From Mycteria americana (Eukaryota; Chordata; Aves; Ciconiiformes; Ciconiidae), in contig NC_134366.1 of assembly GCF_035582795.1 (NCBI RefSeq), positions 152,753,519 through 152,817,518 on the forward strand: 64,000 bases of DNA, in the 5' to 3' direction. The notes under the pieces were generated by a model. That model did no database searches. It was not told the origin of the DNA and saw nothing but the letters and a program-made list of their open reading frames with translations. Position 1 is the first letter of the stretch, and every line of letters starts with the position of its first letter. Of the stretch, positions 26,501 to 41,900 are shown piece by piece. The position numbers and the translations under genes are program-made.

Positions 26501-26815
26501 TTGCTTATAATCTTTTGTGGAATTGCAGTTGAAAGATGCTAATGTTGCAAACTCAGCCCACTTTAACTTGCAGGATGGGCAGTTTAAAAAGACTTTCCAA
26601 CTGTGCAAATGTGATTTGGAAGATAGGAAAAAATGAATTTGGAACCACGTGATACTCTTGGTAAAATCTCTTAACAGTGGCTGGAACTGCACTTCAGTAA
26701 CATGGAATGAGATGTTTTTCTTCAGGCAAAGCTTTGAGTCCCGAACTAATGGCAGATATTCTTTCTTCCCCCCCACCTCACTTCCCTTCTACTAGCATCT
26801 TGCCTCTGTCTTCAG
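20553..26815 (+). other. ATP6V1C1: ATP6V1C1 intron 1 (6.3 kb)
   Basis: It begins in the CpG island, then is AT-rich with T runs at about 22139 and 24208 and an A run at 25840. A slightly GC-richer patch at 24990-25360 carries overlapping minus ORFs without protein features. No repeat was identified with confidence. Confidence 0.55.
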
Positions 26816-26978
26816 AAGCAGAAAGCATCAAGATAAGGACACAAAAATGACCGAGTTTTGGCTGATCTCTGCTCCTGGAGAAAAAACCTGTCAACAGACA
26901 TGGGAGAAACTACATGCAGCAACTACAAAACATAACAATCTTTCTACCAATTCAAAGTTCAATATTCCAGACTTGAAG
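26816..26978 (+). CDS. ATP6V1C1: ATP6V1C1 exon 2: end of 5' UTR and residues 1-44
   Basis: The acceptor is a pyrimidine-rich run ending CTTCAG at 26815; the donor is AAG followed by GTATGT at 26979. The first 31 nt are 5' UTR and translation starts at 26847 (AAAATGA, with A at -3). The coding part is 132 nt, phase 0 at its end, encoding the N-terminal [15 protein letters not shown] signature. An earlier AG at 26795 is a weaker alternative acceptor and would not alter the protein. Confidence 0.95.
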
Positions 26979-29900
26979 GTATGTAAGCCCCATTTCATAT
27001 CCTAAGAAATATGTCATCTTTGCATCATCTTTGTTTCTTTAGACTAAAACTAGATGGGGAATGCTTGCAGACTTTTTAGAGAGAACAGCTGACTTCTTTT
27101 GATGATTATGTGTGGATCTAAAAAATAATTTAGGCAGCAATTATCTCTTTCCTGAAATTCTAAGTTAAAAATTCTTCACTCTGTAAATTTTAAAGGTTCA
27201 GCAAGCTGTGTTCTTTCAGCTAATACAGCAATTTTTCCAGACATAGTAGTCTTGACCTCATACTGCTAGCAGTTAGCTGGAGAAGAAAATTAGAAGAAAA
27301 ATGGAGACTTGTGATCTGAGTAATACTCAGAATACTTTTTTTATTTCTGGATTGTCTGCTTCTCCTTTTCTGGCTAGGATGCAGTGAAAGGCTCGATTTA
27401 AAATACAGGGGTTGATTAAATAGCTGCTGCCTTTTCTCTGTCCAGAAGTAGTAACATTCTTAGAGTTAGAGTAGTGGTTGTCTCTGGCTGAGCATTCCAG
27501 TGTGACCTGCCTATGTGTGTTACAGAAACTGGGAAGGAAACTGTTTGAACTATTACTGTGAGAAGCGAAGAGAAACAAAATCTGAAAGCAGTTTCTCTTG
27601 GTTAAGTACAGTTATCAAGGTATGGAGAAATTATGAGCCAGTGTAGTCATTAGGAAAAGGTCTATCCTGACACACAAATTTTTCTTGAACAAGAAGAATT
27701 GTGAGCTCAGTTTAACTGAGTGAAAGCTTGTCAAAGCATATCAAAATGAAGAGGAAAAAATGCCACCAATCTCTGTCTACAGAATGGATCAAGTTCAGGT
27801 GGTGTGATGCCTTGCTCCTGTCTCTGCTAAGGAACGGGCCCTGGGGACAAAGTGCTTCAGTGTGTCTTTTAAGAGGATCTTCCAACTGACATTACTTACT
27901 CCCATTTAGACTGTCCTGAGTTATTTCAAGAGATATAGCAGTAGAGGTAAGAAGACGGACTACAACAAATGTCTGTCTCCTCCCAGGAGATCCCTGGACA
28001 TGAGCCAGGATGCCTTTCAAACTGTAGGGTGCCTACAGCATTTAGAAAAGTTATCACTGAAAACTGATGTGGCCCATTAGGGTTATAAACAATTGTTTTT
28101 GTTTCTACTCCCTAAAAGGGGCAGAAGCTGAGCATACTTTATATACAATGGGAAATAGTCTGGCTTCTGTGGACCCAGTAAAACTGTTTAAGGAGTGAGG
28201 TCCTTAGTAAAAACTCATTGAAACAGTGATGTAGTCTCCATTGAACAGCAGCCTTATTGCTTAAAGACTGATTTGTCCTGTGGCTTTTAAGTGACTAGTC
28301 AAAACACTAGCTTCCTTATTCTGCATGTAGCTCAGAAGAAGGTGGGGTATGGGAAGTGATTTGGTTGTGGTGTTACTTAAGTAATTGTGTTTCTTTCTGC
28401 TTCAAGGCTAAAGAGAACAGGAATCGTGTAAAGTTGGGTGGTCAAATATATAGAACAAAGATGCTAGACTAAAAATAATGTTAATAGCATCTTGACTAGA
28501 CAGAAGATTCACTTATGCCTAATAATATTTCAGCAAGAAATATAAACTAGTAGCTAAAATATTAAAGTTAAGAAGAGTCATCTTTTTGGAGGTATCTCCT
28601 ACTTTCACTGAACAGAATGAACAAATATGGAAGTACTTGAAGAGAGAACCAAAGAAACACTGATATTATATGACCTATTTAAAAATAATTGCCCTTTGGC
28701 TGTTTAACTTGAGCATAGCTGTACTGTTTTTACACTTTTTGATGTCTTAGACCCATTTTAGACTTGTTTATGAAAGAGCTAAACAGAATATTTTACTGTG
28801 CTTAATTTTCATGTTTGAATTATACACATTCTAAAATGGTAGGTGTCATCCCTGGCCCCAGAAAGGTATATGTATTGCTCTAGGTTATTACATGAAATTG
28901 GGGAAGAAAGTATTTTCTGGAGGAGAAGGGAAGAAAGAGTGAAAGCTTGTAGACAAGGTAGATATTCCATTAATCCAGATGCAAAAAGTTGTGGGTCTTG
29001 TTGGTCTGACTGCTGCAGTACTCTCGTGTCTTAAAAGTTTTCAATGTTCTGGTTGCCTCCAGCACTGAGATACCTGCTTACAGAAATTTCAGATTTGATC
29101 TAAAGTAGTAAATCAAATGGTGAAGCAAGTGACTTGTGGGAAATGCAGCCAATTCATAATGTAAGAGTTGTTTTAACATGTTTTGGATAGCTGGAATGCA
29201 GGACTGAAACTATGCACCAAGCTAGAGTGAGTTAGATCTGATACAGTGGTGGTTTAGGAGTATCTTGAGCAAATGAAACACAGTGTGACTTTGTTAAATC
29301 AAAAAGTCTGAAATCTTAGAGTACAGTATTTTACGTAGTTCTGCAAAGCTACCTGTTCAGGAAATTTAGCTTTTATTGTTATTTGGTTTTCTCTTTCTAT
29401 GTTTATATACAATTGCCAATGCATTTTGATCTTTCCTTTTAGGTTGGCACACTGGATGTTTTGGTTGGTTTGTCAGATGAGCTGGCTAAACTGGATGCGT
29501 TTGTGGAGAGGTAACAGTTTATTTTTACTAATGTGCAAAATATTAGAATAATGATGTGATGGTTTGCTGAGTCCTAATAATACACAAGTTATTTCCAGCT
29601 TTTTTTTTTTTGTTTCATAGTGATCCTCTGCAGGCAGTCAGCAAGCTAAGATTTCAGAAAGCTAAGCTGCTGTTTTTCCTAGGATCTGTACTTGAAAAAG
29701 AAAAAAACCCAAACTTCTTGTGGAGTAGTGGGACATTATGCATTGATGAAGGATGGTTCTCCATATAGTAGTGCTGTGTGCTGCCGAGTCCTGGAGAACT
29801 GTTAAGAATTGAGCCTGACAGCTGCAGGAAGTGATGATGAAATGCAGTAAAAACTGTTCTTTTAGCAAGTTAGAATACTATTTACAGACTTTGAGAAGGT

Positions 29901-32900
29901 AACCACGTTGTTTCCTAATCCACAGAGATGATTAAACAGCATTAACATTAAAATGCAAAACATATTCATTTTGAAGAAACTAACGGTCTTTTGAAGGTGA
30001 TTTTGAGCAAACGTAACAAAATTTCACATAACCAGAACTTGTGGAGCCATCTTCTGTTTCAAGGAGAGAAGTGTTAAGCAGTTGTTTTTAAATAGAAAAG
30101 GAAACTATTTGGCACGGCACATGTGAGTAATATTAAACATAGCTTTTCTAGTGAGGAAGGCAAGTCTTGAGTGTCAGATCTCATGAGTCCTTAGGGCTGG
30201 GGTTTCTCCATAGCTCTTCAGTTATCTTTGGTGCTTCATTGTCATGTTTGCCTTGTGTTTAATTTGGATTATTGATGATTTCTACCTCGCTATCTATTTT
30301 TAGAAAGGCGTTAGGATTTTGAAAGTACCACAGACTTCAAAAAAAGATTGGAATATAGTGAGATTACACCTGAAGTCAACCCCTATTACCTGGAGGCGAG
30401 GGAAGTAGCCTCACCTTGTTGAGAACTGATGAGTAGCAACTCATTGATGATTAGAGAAGGATTTAAATAAAGTTCTGGCATGTATTTAAGAAGTTGGTCT
30501 CCTTCAGATACTGAGCCCAGTTTGTGCTCTTGGAAAGCTTGTACGTAAACCCATCAACTCTTCCTTTTTTGATCCAATCTCAGGCAACTTCAGTTTCATA
30601 AATGGTATTTCTCAAAATGGCAGTTTTTTCATTCTTTTTTTCATATCTTTATCTTTCCTTTTTCAGTGTTGTAAAGAAAGTGGCCCAGTATATGGCTGAT
30701 GTTCTAGAAGACAGTAAGGATAAAGTTCAGGAGAATCTTCTGGCTAATGGAGGTAAAGTGTTGACCATGATATGTGCATCCTAAAAGTGTAGGAGGGAAG
30801 GCAATGATCCAGAAACATACTGAATGCTGCTTCTCTGTATGACATCCTGAAAGCCTAGTTTAGACATGGAAGTACTTTTTTCCATGAGTCACTTGCCCTG
30901 AAACAAATTATAGGATCCAGAATAGCAAGAAATTAGATCTACATGTTAAATACTCACTTACAGAAGCCTTTTGATCCTTTAGGGCTGTATTTTTGTCATC
31001 ACTGGTCTCTGGTGGAACATAAAAATTACTGTTACTGATCACTGTAAACATTTGTATTAGTTTGTCATCTGAATACATATGATTTTATGTAAGCTATGCT
31101 GGAATACCCAGTTGTCCCCAAATTGTGATAGAATGTCTTTATAAAACTAGTTGTCTCATGGAAATATTTTTCCATTTTATTATAGTAAACAGTTGTACTG
31201 GTCTCTAAATCAATGTTTTGTTTTCAAAGCCATTTCATAAAATGTAACACAGCTTGTACTGACGTAAGAGAGGCTACTATGAGTGGATTAACATGAACAC
31301 AAGTGCAGCAGTCCTAATTAACACAGGTATTCTTACATAGGGGCTTGGAGTAGTGTCTCTCATAGATAGCTTTACAAAACTGTTGCTTCAGCTGAGCCAC
31401 ATAATCTTTGCCTTCTTTTTTTCTATTGTAACCCCCTGCTTGTCCCTCCCATTTTTCACACAAAGCAAAAAATAGTTGGTCTTGTCTGTACTTCTCCAGC
31501 CATTGTTGACTTAGTAGTAAATATCATTTAGGGTCTACAGAGGTGGAGAAGCCAAGATCTGAAGGCAGAGGTCACAGATAACTTACAATTTGATTATTTT
31601 CAAATTTCTTAAGCAACAGGGTCCACACATGTGAAGGTCCACAAACAATCTGTTACAGTACTCTTCTGTTACAGCAATCCTACATGGAATATAATGCATC
31701 AGTCTTTTTATTGTCTATCTTAACAAAGTTGTTCTTTAAAATTTTAGTTGACTTGGTCACCTATATAACAAGGTTCCAGTGGGATATGGCCAAATACCCA
31801 ATCAAGCAATCCTTGAAGAATATTTCAGAAATTATTGCAAAGGTAACGTAATTTGTTTTATAAAACTTTCCTACTTGAACTTGAGATATTTATGCACAGA
31901 ACTTGGTACTCAAAGCTATTTGTCTATTTTTGTTAGCTTCATGTAACTTTGATAACGATAGTAGTGAATCTGGTAGCAGCGTCTGTGTTTTAGTAACCAA
32001 AGAAGTATATTAGGATGGGGATAGGATTTGGAGACTGAAGGCCATCATGCTGTCTTTGCTGATTTTTGTTTCCTAAGGTCACCGAGTTAACAAATAAATA
32101 GCCAGCAAATGATGTTGCTTACGCTTAAATTTTGCTGTACTGGCATGGCATTTGTCTGATGTTCTCAAACTTTGTGAGCTATTAGCAGTGAACCAGAGAA
32201 CTTATTTACCTTTTGAAAGTTATGGCACTCACTTCTGAGGGGAAAAATAAGCCTTCAATGTTAGATGTAAGGAAAGCTCATTTGAGTGTTGTCATGGGTT
32301 TTCCCCCTGTCTTTACCTTGGTAAAGTTTTTTGCACTTTAGGGATTTCATTTGTTTTGTACTTGCTGTGAGTATAGATAGGGTCCTCAGCAGTGACTTTA
32401 CTGTATTCAAACAGTGAAAGAGTTCTCTGTAAGCTACCCTTGCTTTAATATCTTCCCAGCTTTTTCAGGTGTTTTTCTTGTTTGTTTTCTGTAATCTGCA
32501 AACTGGTTCTTGGAATTATCTGTGTCAATAAAATATGTAACCCAGAAAAAAGAGGCAGCTGCTCTGGGTACCTATAGAGATAGTCTTTGGTGATGCATGT
32601 GTGGGAACTATAATCAGGGTGGGCATGGGGGTAAGTGCTCGCAGACCTCATGCTTTGCTATAACTGCAGATTCTCTAAATGTTAGTTTCTTTCCTGAAAC
32701 TATTAGTTTAAAATTTTTGAAGAGATTACGAAATCTTAATATATGGTACATAGCTGGCTGAGAATGCAACTAACACTTTCATTTTGATATTTTCTTTGGG
32801 GCTACCACTGCATCTTGAATTTACTCCACAAATTACACTCAGTAACTATTCCTGGAAAACATCTGCAGTGTGGAGCTTTGTTGGAGGAAGACTGACTGTC

Positions 32901-35900
32901 TTATTAAGATTTGCACATTAAAAATATCCCACAGATATAAAATAATCTTAATATCTGACACTACTTAAGTACATAAGCTTTTGCTTCTTCAGAAGAAGCA
33001 ATCAGAATGAAGCATTCAGCTGTTCACAGCAGCTACTTGAAGTATGAACAGCATGAAGTTTAAGTTGGCAGAAGAGGAACTTGGTGGGGAAAGAGGGATA
33101 GAGAGAACATAAGATAGGGTGAAGTGGTTTCTACAAGTCTTATCAAGGAAGTGGTTCTTGAAAAAGTTACTTTCCTTTGGTTTGGCCTTAGAATAGGATT
33201 GAAAGTTAAAATTAAAAGGAAAGAAAATTGGAAAAAAAGGTCTTCAACTGTGTTTTGTCTCATTTTTGAAACTTACCTGTTGCCATAGTATAGAAATTGG
33301 TTTTGTAGCAATTAAGTTCGTTGAAAAAGCAACAAAGAACATGAAGGGATATGCCCTTTATTGAAATATTATCAAGGATTCAGTGCATGTTATCCTGTGT
33401 CCTGGAGTTTGCTAGATAAATCACCTGCCTGCAGCAAAGTTGTATGCCAGAACCTGAACTTTAAATTAAATAACTGGCTCACATTCTTCATCTAATTTAG
33501 GGACCTCAGTGAGTTATTAGACTGAATACTAAATGCAGAGAAACAGGTCTGCTGGAGTTCAGCCTGAATCATCCTGTTGAGGGTTTCCATTTTTCTGCAT
33601 GTTTTGCTGTACCTGTCTTATATAGGGACAGCTTCAGGGACACCTATGTAATAAATCTAATTTGAAATAGTTTTAAAAACGTTTTCAATTGTGAGCCACA
33701 GATGTGTGTCCATAAAGTGGAGAAGAGAAGGAAGATGACTGAAATTGCCTTACGTTCTTGTAGAAGTGACACCTAGGAGATGATGTCACAGGACTTGAAG
33801 CGGTTTTGTCCCAAGGCAAAGAGAGTCCTGACATAGTTAAAATCTTCACTTTGGCATGTAATTAACATGAAGATATAGGAAAATTGATAGAGCTACTAAT
33901 TAAACTCTGTGAAGTCTCTTGACATGTTGATGTTAAAATATCTTGAAAAGCTTGTCAAATAATGTGATACTACTTTTCCTGTATGGTTTTATATCCTCTT
34001 CACTCACTATAGCAGCAGGTTCTGATGTCTGCCAAAATGAAAGTAATGGCAACTGCAGTGGGGAGTTTGTCAGTTGAAGAAAAATTATAGCAGTGTTGGA
34101 AACCTTTAAAGTAAAAGGAAATCCACTGAAACTATCCATCAAGTTTTTTCAGCTTTTAACTTTCAGAAGTATTGTGAAAGCCCAGTGTCAATCCTGAAGA
34201 CTTCGAGGATCGTATCTGTGCCGTGTGAGAGCTGTCACTTAATGTAGTCATTCTTTGTATTTGAAATTACGGTCATAAGACTGTTATGCAAGGAGACAAC
34301 CTCGATAGCCTTAGTGCCCTAGTCCAGCATTTTCAGCAACCCAGGTATCTACTGAAGTACAACAGCTCAGTTGTATAGTTATAAGAAGACACTTGTGTAT
34401 TGCCAATGACTATGTAAGGGGTTTAAATATCTTGGGTTTGCTATGTGTAGAAATAGGCCCACTATGTTAGATTGATACTTTCTTTAGCAATATCATGAGT
34501 CTGCCTCATTTTGCAATGACATCTATGAGTTATCCATCAATTCTACTACTAAAAAGTTTGTATTGTCGCTTCATTTGGCTGGTTTACACAAATATATTTT
34601 CAAGAGCTCTGCTGTGACATTGAGGTTTGCGGTTCTGCATTCTCTAACATTTTAATAGGAAGCAAAGCTGATTCTTGTTTACAGTAAACTTCAGTCAGTG
34701 CAGCAGTAACAGATTTTTGTCTAAGCGGTCATCTTTTAAAAGGCTACTGACTTTACAAATGAGAGCAATTAGAGTATTGACAATTAGGAAATGATGAATG
34801 GAACTGGTTCATAAAGACAGTGTTTGGTATCAATGGTTTTTGCTTTTTGTCATTAAACAATGCATAGTTGGAGTGTTGTTGAAAGTTCTGATCCTTGGAA
34901 AAGGCAGAGGGGAAGGCTGTTGGTCTGGGAAAAGTCCAAATGCACAAAGGTACTAGCTTAATAGCTTCTGATTAATTTTTGCCCTAACACTGTCTTCTAG
35001 CTGTACAAAAAAAACCTAGTGTTAGTGACATTCCTTGTAGTATAAAAAAATTTTCATGAAGATGTGTGCTTTGCGATGCCTGCTGAAATGTTCCACATGC
35101 TTTGCTAAAGGTTACATCAGTCAAAGAATTTAAATAACCTTAAATACTCATAAGTTTAAAAAGTAAATTGTCTTATTTTCAGAGTATTTTGGCTAAAGCA
35201 CTGCTATATCTGTAAAGGTGCAAGCCTTTACATGTTGCCATGTTGCCAAATGAAACTGCCGGAATGTTCAGGCTTTTAATGACTTCTTCCTGCTACAAAC
35301 AAGTGAACTTATGTGTTACCATAAACAAGGTCACTATAGAACTAAGTGACGTTGCTTTTAAGAGGGATTTATTTTGTGGAAATAAAATATTTGGATCCCC
35401 AAGCTGAAGTGTTTTATGCAAACAAAATGTTTTGTCAACTAAGTCCAAACAAAGGGAGAGTCCCTTGACTGTGTTCAGATACTTGTCCCTGGGAATTTTT
35501 ATATGCTTGTACCTACGTACCATAGTGAGGAAGCAGTGAAGGAGGGAGTAGGCAGCATTACGATGCCAGACCAATACTGTACCACGTTCTTTCAGTTATC
35601 CAACTATTGCGAAGTATATTGATTTTAAAATACTTCCTTGTATAGGGTACACACTGATAAGAGTATGATTGGATGTTTAAGACCTACTAATTGCTTAATT
35701 TGTTTTGTGTTCTTCCACTTGCTGCCAAGTTACCTAGCTGGGATGAATCATTTTTGGTAATTGTTCTAATTAATCCTGGAGGATCGACTTGAGAAAGATG
35801 GCTTACTTGAGCAGCAATGGCAAGCTGAATGTGAGAGTCTGAGTCTAAACAGTAAAATAGTTGGAATTTTGATATGAAAGTTTGAAAGGTGATTGAAGGC

Positions 35901-38900
35901 TGCCAGTGATATCAAATGTAGAATGCTGCCTCTATTTGATTCAACAGATATATTTATTGTCTGAAATAAATTGGATTCAAATCTGAAATACTGTTTATCT
36001 GTCTGCCCTGAAACTGGCCCTGTGCAGCTTCAGACATTCCAAAATACTAAGTTTTTACTAAATGAAGAAAGTCTCTATAAGACAGATTTTTATTTACAGT
36101 TGTAAGCCATTGCCAGTGTAAAACAGCAGCGTAAAAGATGAGTTTGTGAAGGGAGATGGTTGTATAATCTATTGTCTTTTCCTTTGCAAACATACAGAAT
36201 GGGAAATAGCTCTGGGGGAAAAAAAATACATAATTGTGATAATATTCAGAACTGTAAATAGTAACAGCCATTTGGAAGCAGGCAGATGGTGCGTTTAGTT
36301 GGTATTCTATCTTTGAGTGACCAAGGCTGCTCATCTCAAGGAAAGATGCAAATTGCAGTAGGCAAATACAGTGCAACAGAGTCTCCTCTTAAGTTGTAGG
36401 TGATGCAAAGCATTAATGCTTTGGGTTACTTAATTCTTGATTTGCTACTCGTAAAACTGTACCATCGTTCTTGTCACTGAAACTCTAATGAGGGAAAAGC
36501 ATAATGAGAAGTGAGATAATAGCTGGAGGAAATGATACCCAGTGTTCACAAGTGTACTTGTATCACAGTGGGAAGGTAAACTTCAAATGATCTCTCCTGT
36601 CAGCTGAGATGGAGGGTGGTAGCCTTAAGGTGATGGAGTAATGATCAGCTGGATGCAGTAGCATGTCCAGTTGATACCAGAAGAGGATGTGTAACTTCTA
36701 TTATTGGCTGAGAATTCCTTTAAAGGAATTCTAACTTAGAGTTTTCTGAGTTTTGAGTGAAGTTTGTCAAGCACTAGAGAAATAAACATTTTGACTTGTA
36801 TATTTTTCCTCAAGTTCTTATTGGCAGATCTAAGCTTTGAAATTGAGAAATCATTTAAAAACCATTCTAGTTCTTTAGACACTGTTCCTTTTCTTCTTAT
36901 CTTTAAGGGAGTAAACCAGATTGACAATGATCTGAAAGCAAGAGCCTCAGCATATAATAATCTGAAAGGGAACCTTCAGAATTTGGAAAGAAAGAATGCG
37001 TAAGTCACATTGTTTTTTGCTAATGTAGCACAGGAAAGTTATCTAACGATGAAAACTTAGTAATGTGTGAAGAGGTACAGTCTCTAAGCTTAATGTATTT
37101 TTGAGGTGTTTATTAATCTTGAATAGCAGCTGTCATAAGAGAACAGTTATTACCAGCTGACTTGCTGGTAATAGCTCTCTTGTGATTTGATAAGCACTTA
37201 TGAAATACACAAAAGCATATACAAATAGTATAAATTGCTGGAGCTTTTGAGAGAAGCTTGCTGTTAAAGTGGTGTGTAACCCTGCTACTTAGGTGTCTGT
37301 CTGAACAAGGAAGTCTTTTCCTTCACTCCAATTTATGCTTTAGGCATATCAATATTACTGGGTTTCTTCCCTCAAAATTAACCCACAGGGAGAAAGCTGT
37401 TGCATACATGCAGGTAATAAATTAAACAAGGTCTGCGTGCTGTCTTGTCATGTACATGTGATGATTATCTGAAATATAGTTGAGGTACAATAGTTCTTCT
37501 GTGCAAATATGGTTGATTAATTTGACCCAACTGTACTATTACAGTTAATGGTACAAGCCTGCTGGCTGATTCAGAACCATGGGTCATCCTAATGATAGCC
37601 ATTTTATGAGTGAGCCTTAAGTTCCGTCATAGTAAGTTCCGGCATTACAATTAAGCCATAGTAATTTGTCAGCAAGCCCCATTAAATCTGTGTATGTTCT
37701 TAGTCTTTCATGAATATGAGGCAATATGCTGCTTTAAATTTTTATTGAGGTTCTGTATGTAGGTCTGCACTAGGTTAGTTGTAACTCTGAGGCTCTATAT
37801 ACTAGACTTCACAATTCATGGTTTTAATGGTTCTTGTGTTTTAAAATCACTTTTTAAAAGAGAACTTGGCTTCTTAAGTGTGCGAGCTATGTAGAATATG
37901 GAAATGACACACAGCAGTGTAGCTACTGATAAAAACTTTTGGTGACTGTAGACACTAAGATATGGAATGTGTATAAGGACATTTTGTTTGCTCTGCTAAT
38001 AGTGAATGCTTAAGTAGAATATATTTTTGAAAATGTTATACTGTCAAGCACTGGAAACTGTTGTCCAGACGAATTCAATTCTTAAACATGTATTTACTCT
38101 GGCTGTCTTTGTTTCTCTGCAGGGGAAGCTTGCTAACCAGAAGTCTTGCCGATATCGTAAAGAAAGAGGACTTTGTACTCGATTCAGAATATTTGGTCAC
38201 ATTATTAGTGATTGTACCGAAGTAAGTTTATTGTTTGTCCTAAGAGCAGAATAAAATAAGAAATTTAAATCAAATAATAGATCCCACAACCCTATAATAC
38301 TGTAAGAAACGACATCTGAATTTGTTTGGGGTTTTTCTGGATGAACCAACATAAACTTTTGGATGCTTAGGAGAGGCAAATGAGCCGGTGTACCTGTATT
38401 CCATTGTTGATGAGAACTCATCATAAGGAATGCTGAGTGCTCATGAATTTCTTTAAGAAACTGGAGATTAGACTTACATCTCTTATCTAATATTAGCCAC
38501 GGCTAGTCATTTTGCAGAAGGTATCCTTATGAAAATAATAAGTACTGAGTAAAAACATGACTTGTTTTACATTAGAAGGCTTAATGATTGAATCATCCTG
38601 GTTAGGACTATACTGGCTTTCTCCACTTAGTGAGTGAGGTAAACTCTTTACTACTTTGCTCTGCACTTTTTCAGACTGCCAGAATGCTGCTTTTTTTATT
38701 TATCTAAGTCTCTACTAACGGAACACTGCTTATGTCATGTCAAGGGTTTGCTGGAAACAGGTTGTTCCTGCCTGAAATGTTTGAACAACAAAAAACCCCA
38801 CCTTTTCCCCTGGCCAAGGAAAGTGGTGATACAGATGTCCTTAAGACTTGTAAAATGAGAAAATGGCACTAGACTGTCTTTTTGGAGCTGGGAACAAAGA

Positions 38901-41900
38901 GAGCTTCTAACTTGTAAAGATAGCCAGTAGGCTGATTATCTCATGAAGCAGTAGTCTCTGTCACATGTAAAACTCCAGTGAAGGCAAAACAGTTTTGCAG
39001 GGGCTTTAGCAGAAAACAGGTGGTTAGTATATCTCGACTGTTATTTTTCTTTTACCTTTGACTTGTTTTTGGTGTTGAAAGGGTGGAACGTCTTCACCAC
39101 CAACTACAGAAAGGCAGGGCTTCCAAAATTCTCAGTGGTCCTTCAGGCAAGCACAGGACTCTGGGGAACCCATTTGTAATGGTGGAAAAAGTGTTCCTAT
39201 TAGTAACTCAGAAGAGCAGAGTTATGTAAGGAGTTTCTGATAAACCTTGACAGTGAAGTCCATTTGGTCCCCTGAGATCCTGTACTTAATGATGATTAAT
39301 TTAATTTTATAGTTCTTTGATTTCAAAAATTTTACACTTGTAAACTTATATGAAGACTGAAGATAAAATGTTACTTTTGCTATCATTATAGTTTATTTAG
39401 CAATAATAAAACAGCATGAGTAGGACTGTCCCTGATGTCTTGTGTATTTCTGACAATCTACACCTGGGTTGCAAGATGTGATGATTAAATGCTTTTAACA
39501 TTTTTTTTTTTAAAAAACTTGATCCATTCATCTAAGATTTCTTACTACAGTACTAAAAGTCTAACCATAACTGGTATTTTCTCTAGGTTAAATTATAATG
39601 ACTGGGTTAAGCAATATGAAACACTAGCAGAGATGGTTGTACCACGTTCCAGCAAGTAAGTTGTTAAATGCTGAATCTCATATTTGCATGTGCTATATTT
39701 TATAAGTGTTCTTTATCTGTAGTGACTTTGAATTTTAAAGATTGGTCAAAAACTTGTCAAAATGTCTAGCTTTATAGCTTTATCTGATCAAGCTTGATTA
39801 TGTTGTAGTTGAGGAAAAATTCAAAGGATCTCTAACTCTAGGGTTAACAAAGTTATCAAACTGACTTATGTGGGAAGAATAAAAGAATTTAAAAGTTAAT
39901 CTAGTTCGGGTCAGGCACATTCAGCTTCAAGCTAGTGCATGGTGTGGTTTAGCAACAAATACTAGCTGCTAGCCTGTAAGCTTTATGCCTGTACTCAGGG
40001 GACTTGAAACAAGTTACATACGCTCTTTGAAAGCCGCTAAAGAACGAACTGGAAGCGTAGATGGTTTTCTTGTGTGCAAAGAAAAGTAACTTGTCTGTTT
40101 CGGACTAACAAAGGTCCTTGGTACCAAGCTGGCGCTTGGTGTCTGTGATGGGCAAGGCTGAGGCCAGGATTTGATAATACTGTTAAGTCACTTTAACGAT
40201 CTTGTAACCACATTGAAAATAAAGTCAACATGTAGTACAAAGCATTGCTGTGTTGTTAATTTTAACTGGCAGAGTGAGGTTTTGATCAGGCAGGTCTGAT
40301 ATTACCACCTCTATGCCAGTTAAAATCTGAACTTGCTCTGGATAACTTCACATTTTAGTTGGATCAACTTAAGCCTGGTGGGAGATCTGCTAATGATTCT
40401 TATTTAATTACTGGCAAACCATGATCTAGGGATAGCTTAAGAAGAGGTGACTTGTTAAACTGTTGGATAATGCTTGTATTGAAGACACTGAGGAACAGTT
40501 TAAATATCTTCAAGCTTTTTTCCTAAGGTGAAGTCTCAAAAGAAGCAGTATTGTCTTGAACTATGAAATAGTAAATCTAGGGGTCGTCTGTCTTTACAGC
40601 CTAAGAAACACTTTTTCTTACCAACCTCTGTCTTTTTAATTTGTGTCCTTTCCTATTTTAAATCCATTTCCTTTTTCTTTAAAACGCGCATTTCTAAGAA
40701 TTCTGTAGTCCAAACTTTTCAGTATTAAACCAGCTTTAGTCCCCTTTTCTGTAAAATAATTTTAATTTGAACAAAAATCCAGACATGTATGAAGTGTTTC
40801 TGAGTGGTGAAGTCTCTGAATGTGAAATGGAAACTGCCATCCTTTACGAAGGGAGTAATAAGAGCAGTTGCTAAAGTTTCAGTTACTTTCTGTATAAGGT
40901 GTTTAATTTGGGAACTAATCTTGTGTCATTATCTACATTTATGTTCTTGCCTAGTAGCAATAAAGTACAACTTAAGCTACTGTATATCAGATCTGTGGTG
41001 ACTTGAACCTTATTAATTCTGACACTTTTTTTTCTGTGTAGTGTACTCTTTGAGGATCAAGATAGTTACCTTTGTAATGTCACCTTGTTCAGGAAGGCAG
41101 TGGATGACTTCAAGCATAAAGCCAGAGAATATAAGTAAGGCTTATTTTGTGCGTGTTCTGTCTCTCGTGCTTTGAAGGATCTCTAGATAGCCACTTTTGA
41201 TTTTCTTCACTTCCAAATGCAGATTTATGGTCCGTGACTTCCAGTATAATGAAGAAGAGATGAAAGCGGATAAAGAAGAAATGAATAGACTGTCAACTGA
41301 CAAGAAGAAACAGTTTGTAAGTCTGTATAAATTAGTCATTATAGAAACATGAGACATCTAGGACTTGTTATTGCTACATAACAATTTCATGAACTTGTGA
41401 TTCTGATAAAGCATTGCAAGGATGACATGGCATAGTCAGCCTGCCACCCAGCTAATCTGCTCAGGGATAATTGAGTTTCCTGTAGCACAAATGCTCCTCA
41501 CTGCGTTGAACCAAGTGCTGATATTGCAGCTGATCATATATGAAGTTTGAAAATGGACAAGCATTTGAATGAAATAATCAGATATTACTAAAATGGTCCT
41601 TAATATAGTTAGCCTACAGCAGGTGAGATGGTGTACTGAAGAGACAACAGAAGTCTCACTAAATTTCTCTTTACTTACTATCGAAACACCCTTGAGCCAT
41701 TATGTCCATAGTGAACTCTGCCTTTAAGTTGTCTTTATTATGATGGTACAGGTATTGAGTATCTGCCCAAACATGCTTAATGGGCTGAATCTCTTTCTGA
41801 AGTTTGAATAACATAATCTTTTTTTTTTCCTCTTCCCTTTCACAGGGGCCTCTGGTTCGGTGGCTGAAAGTTAATTTCAGTGAAGCTTTCATTGCATGGA

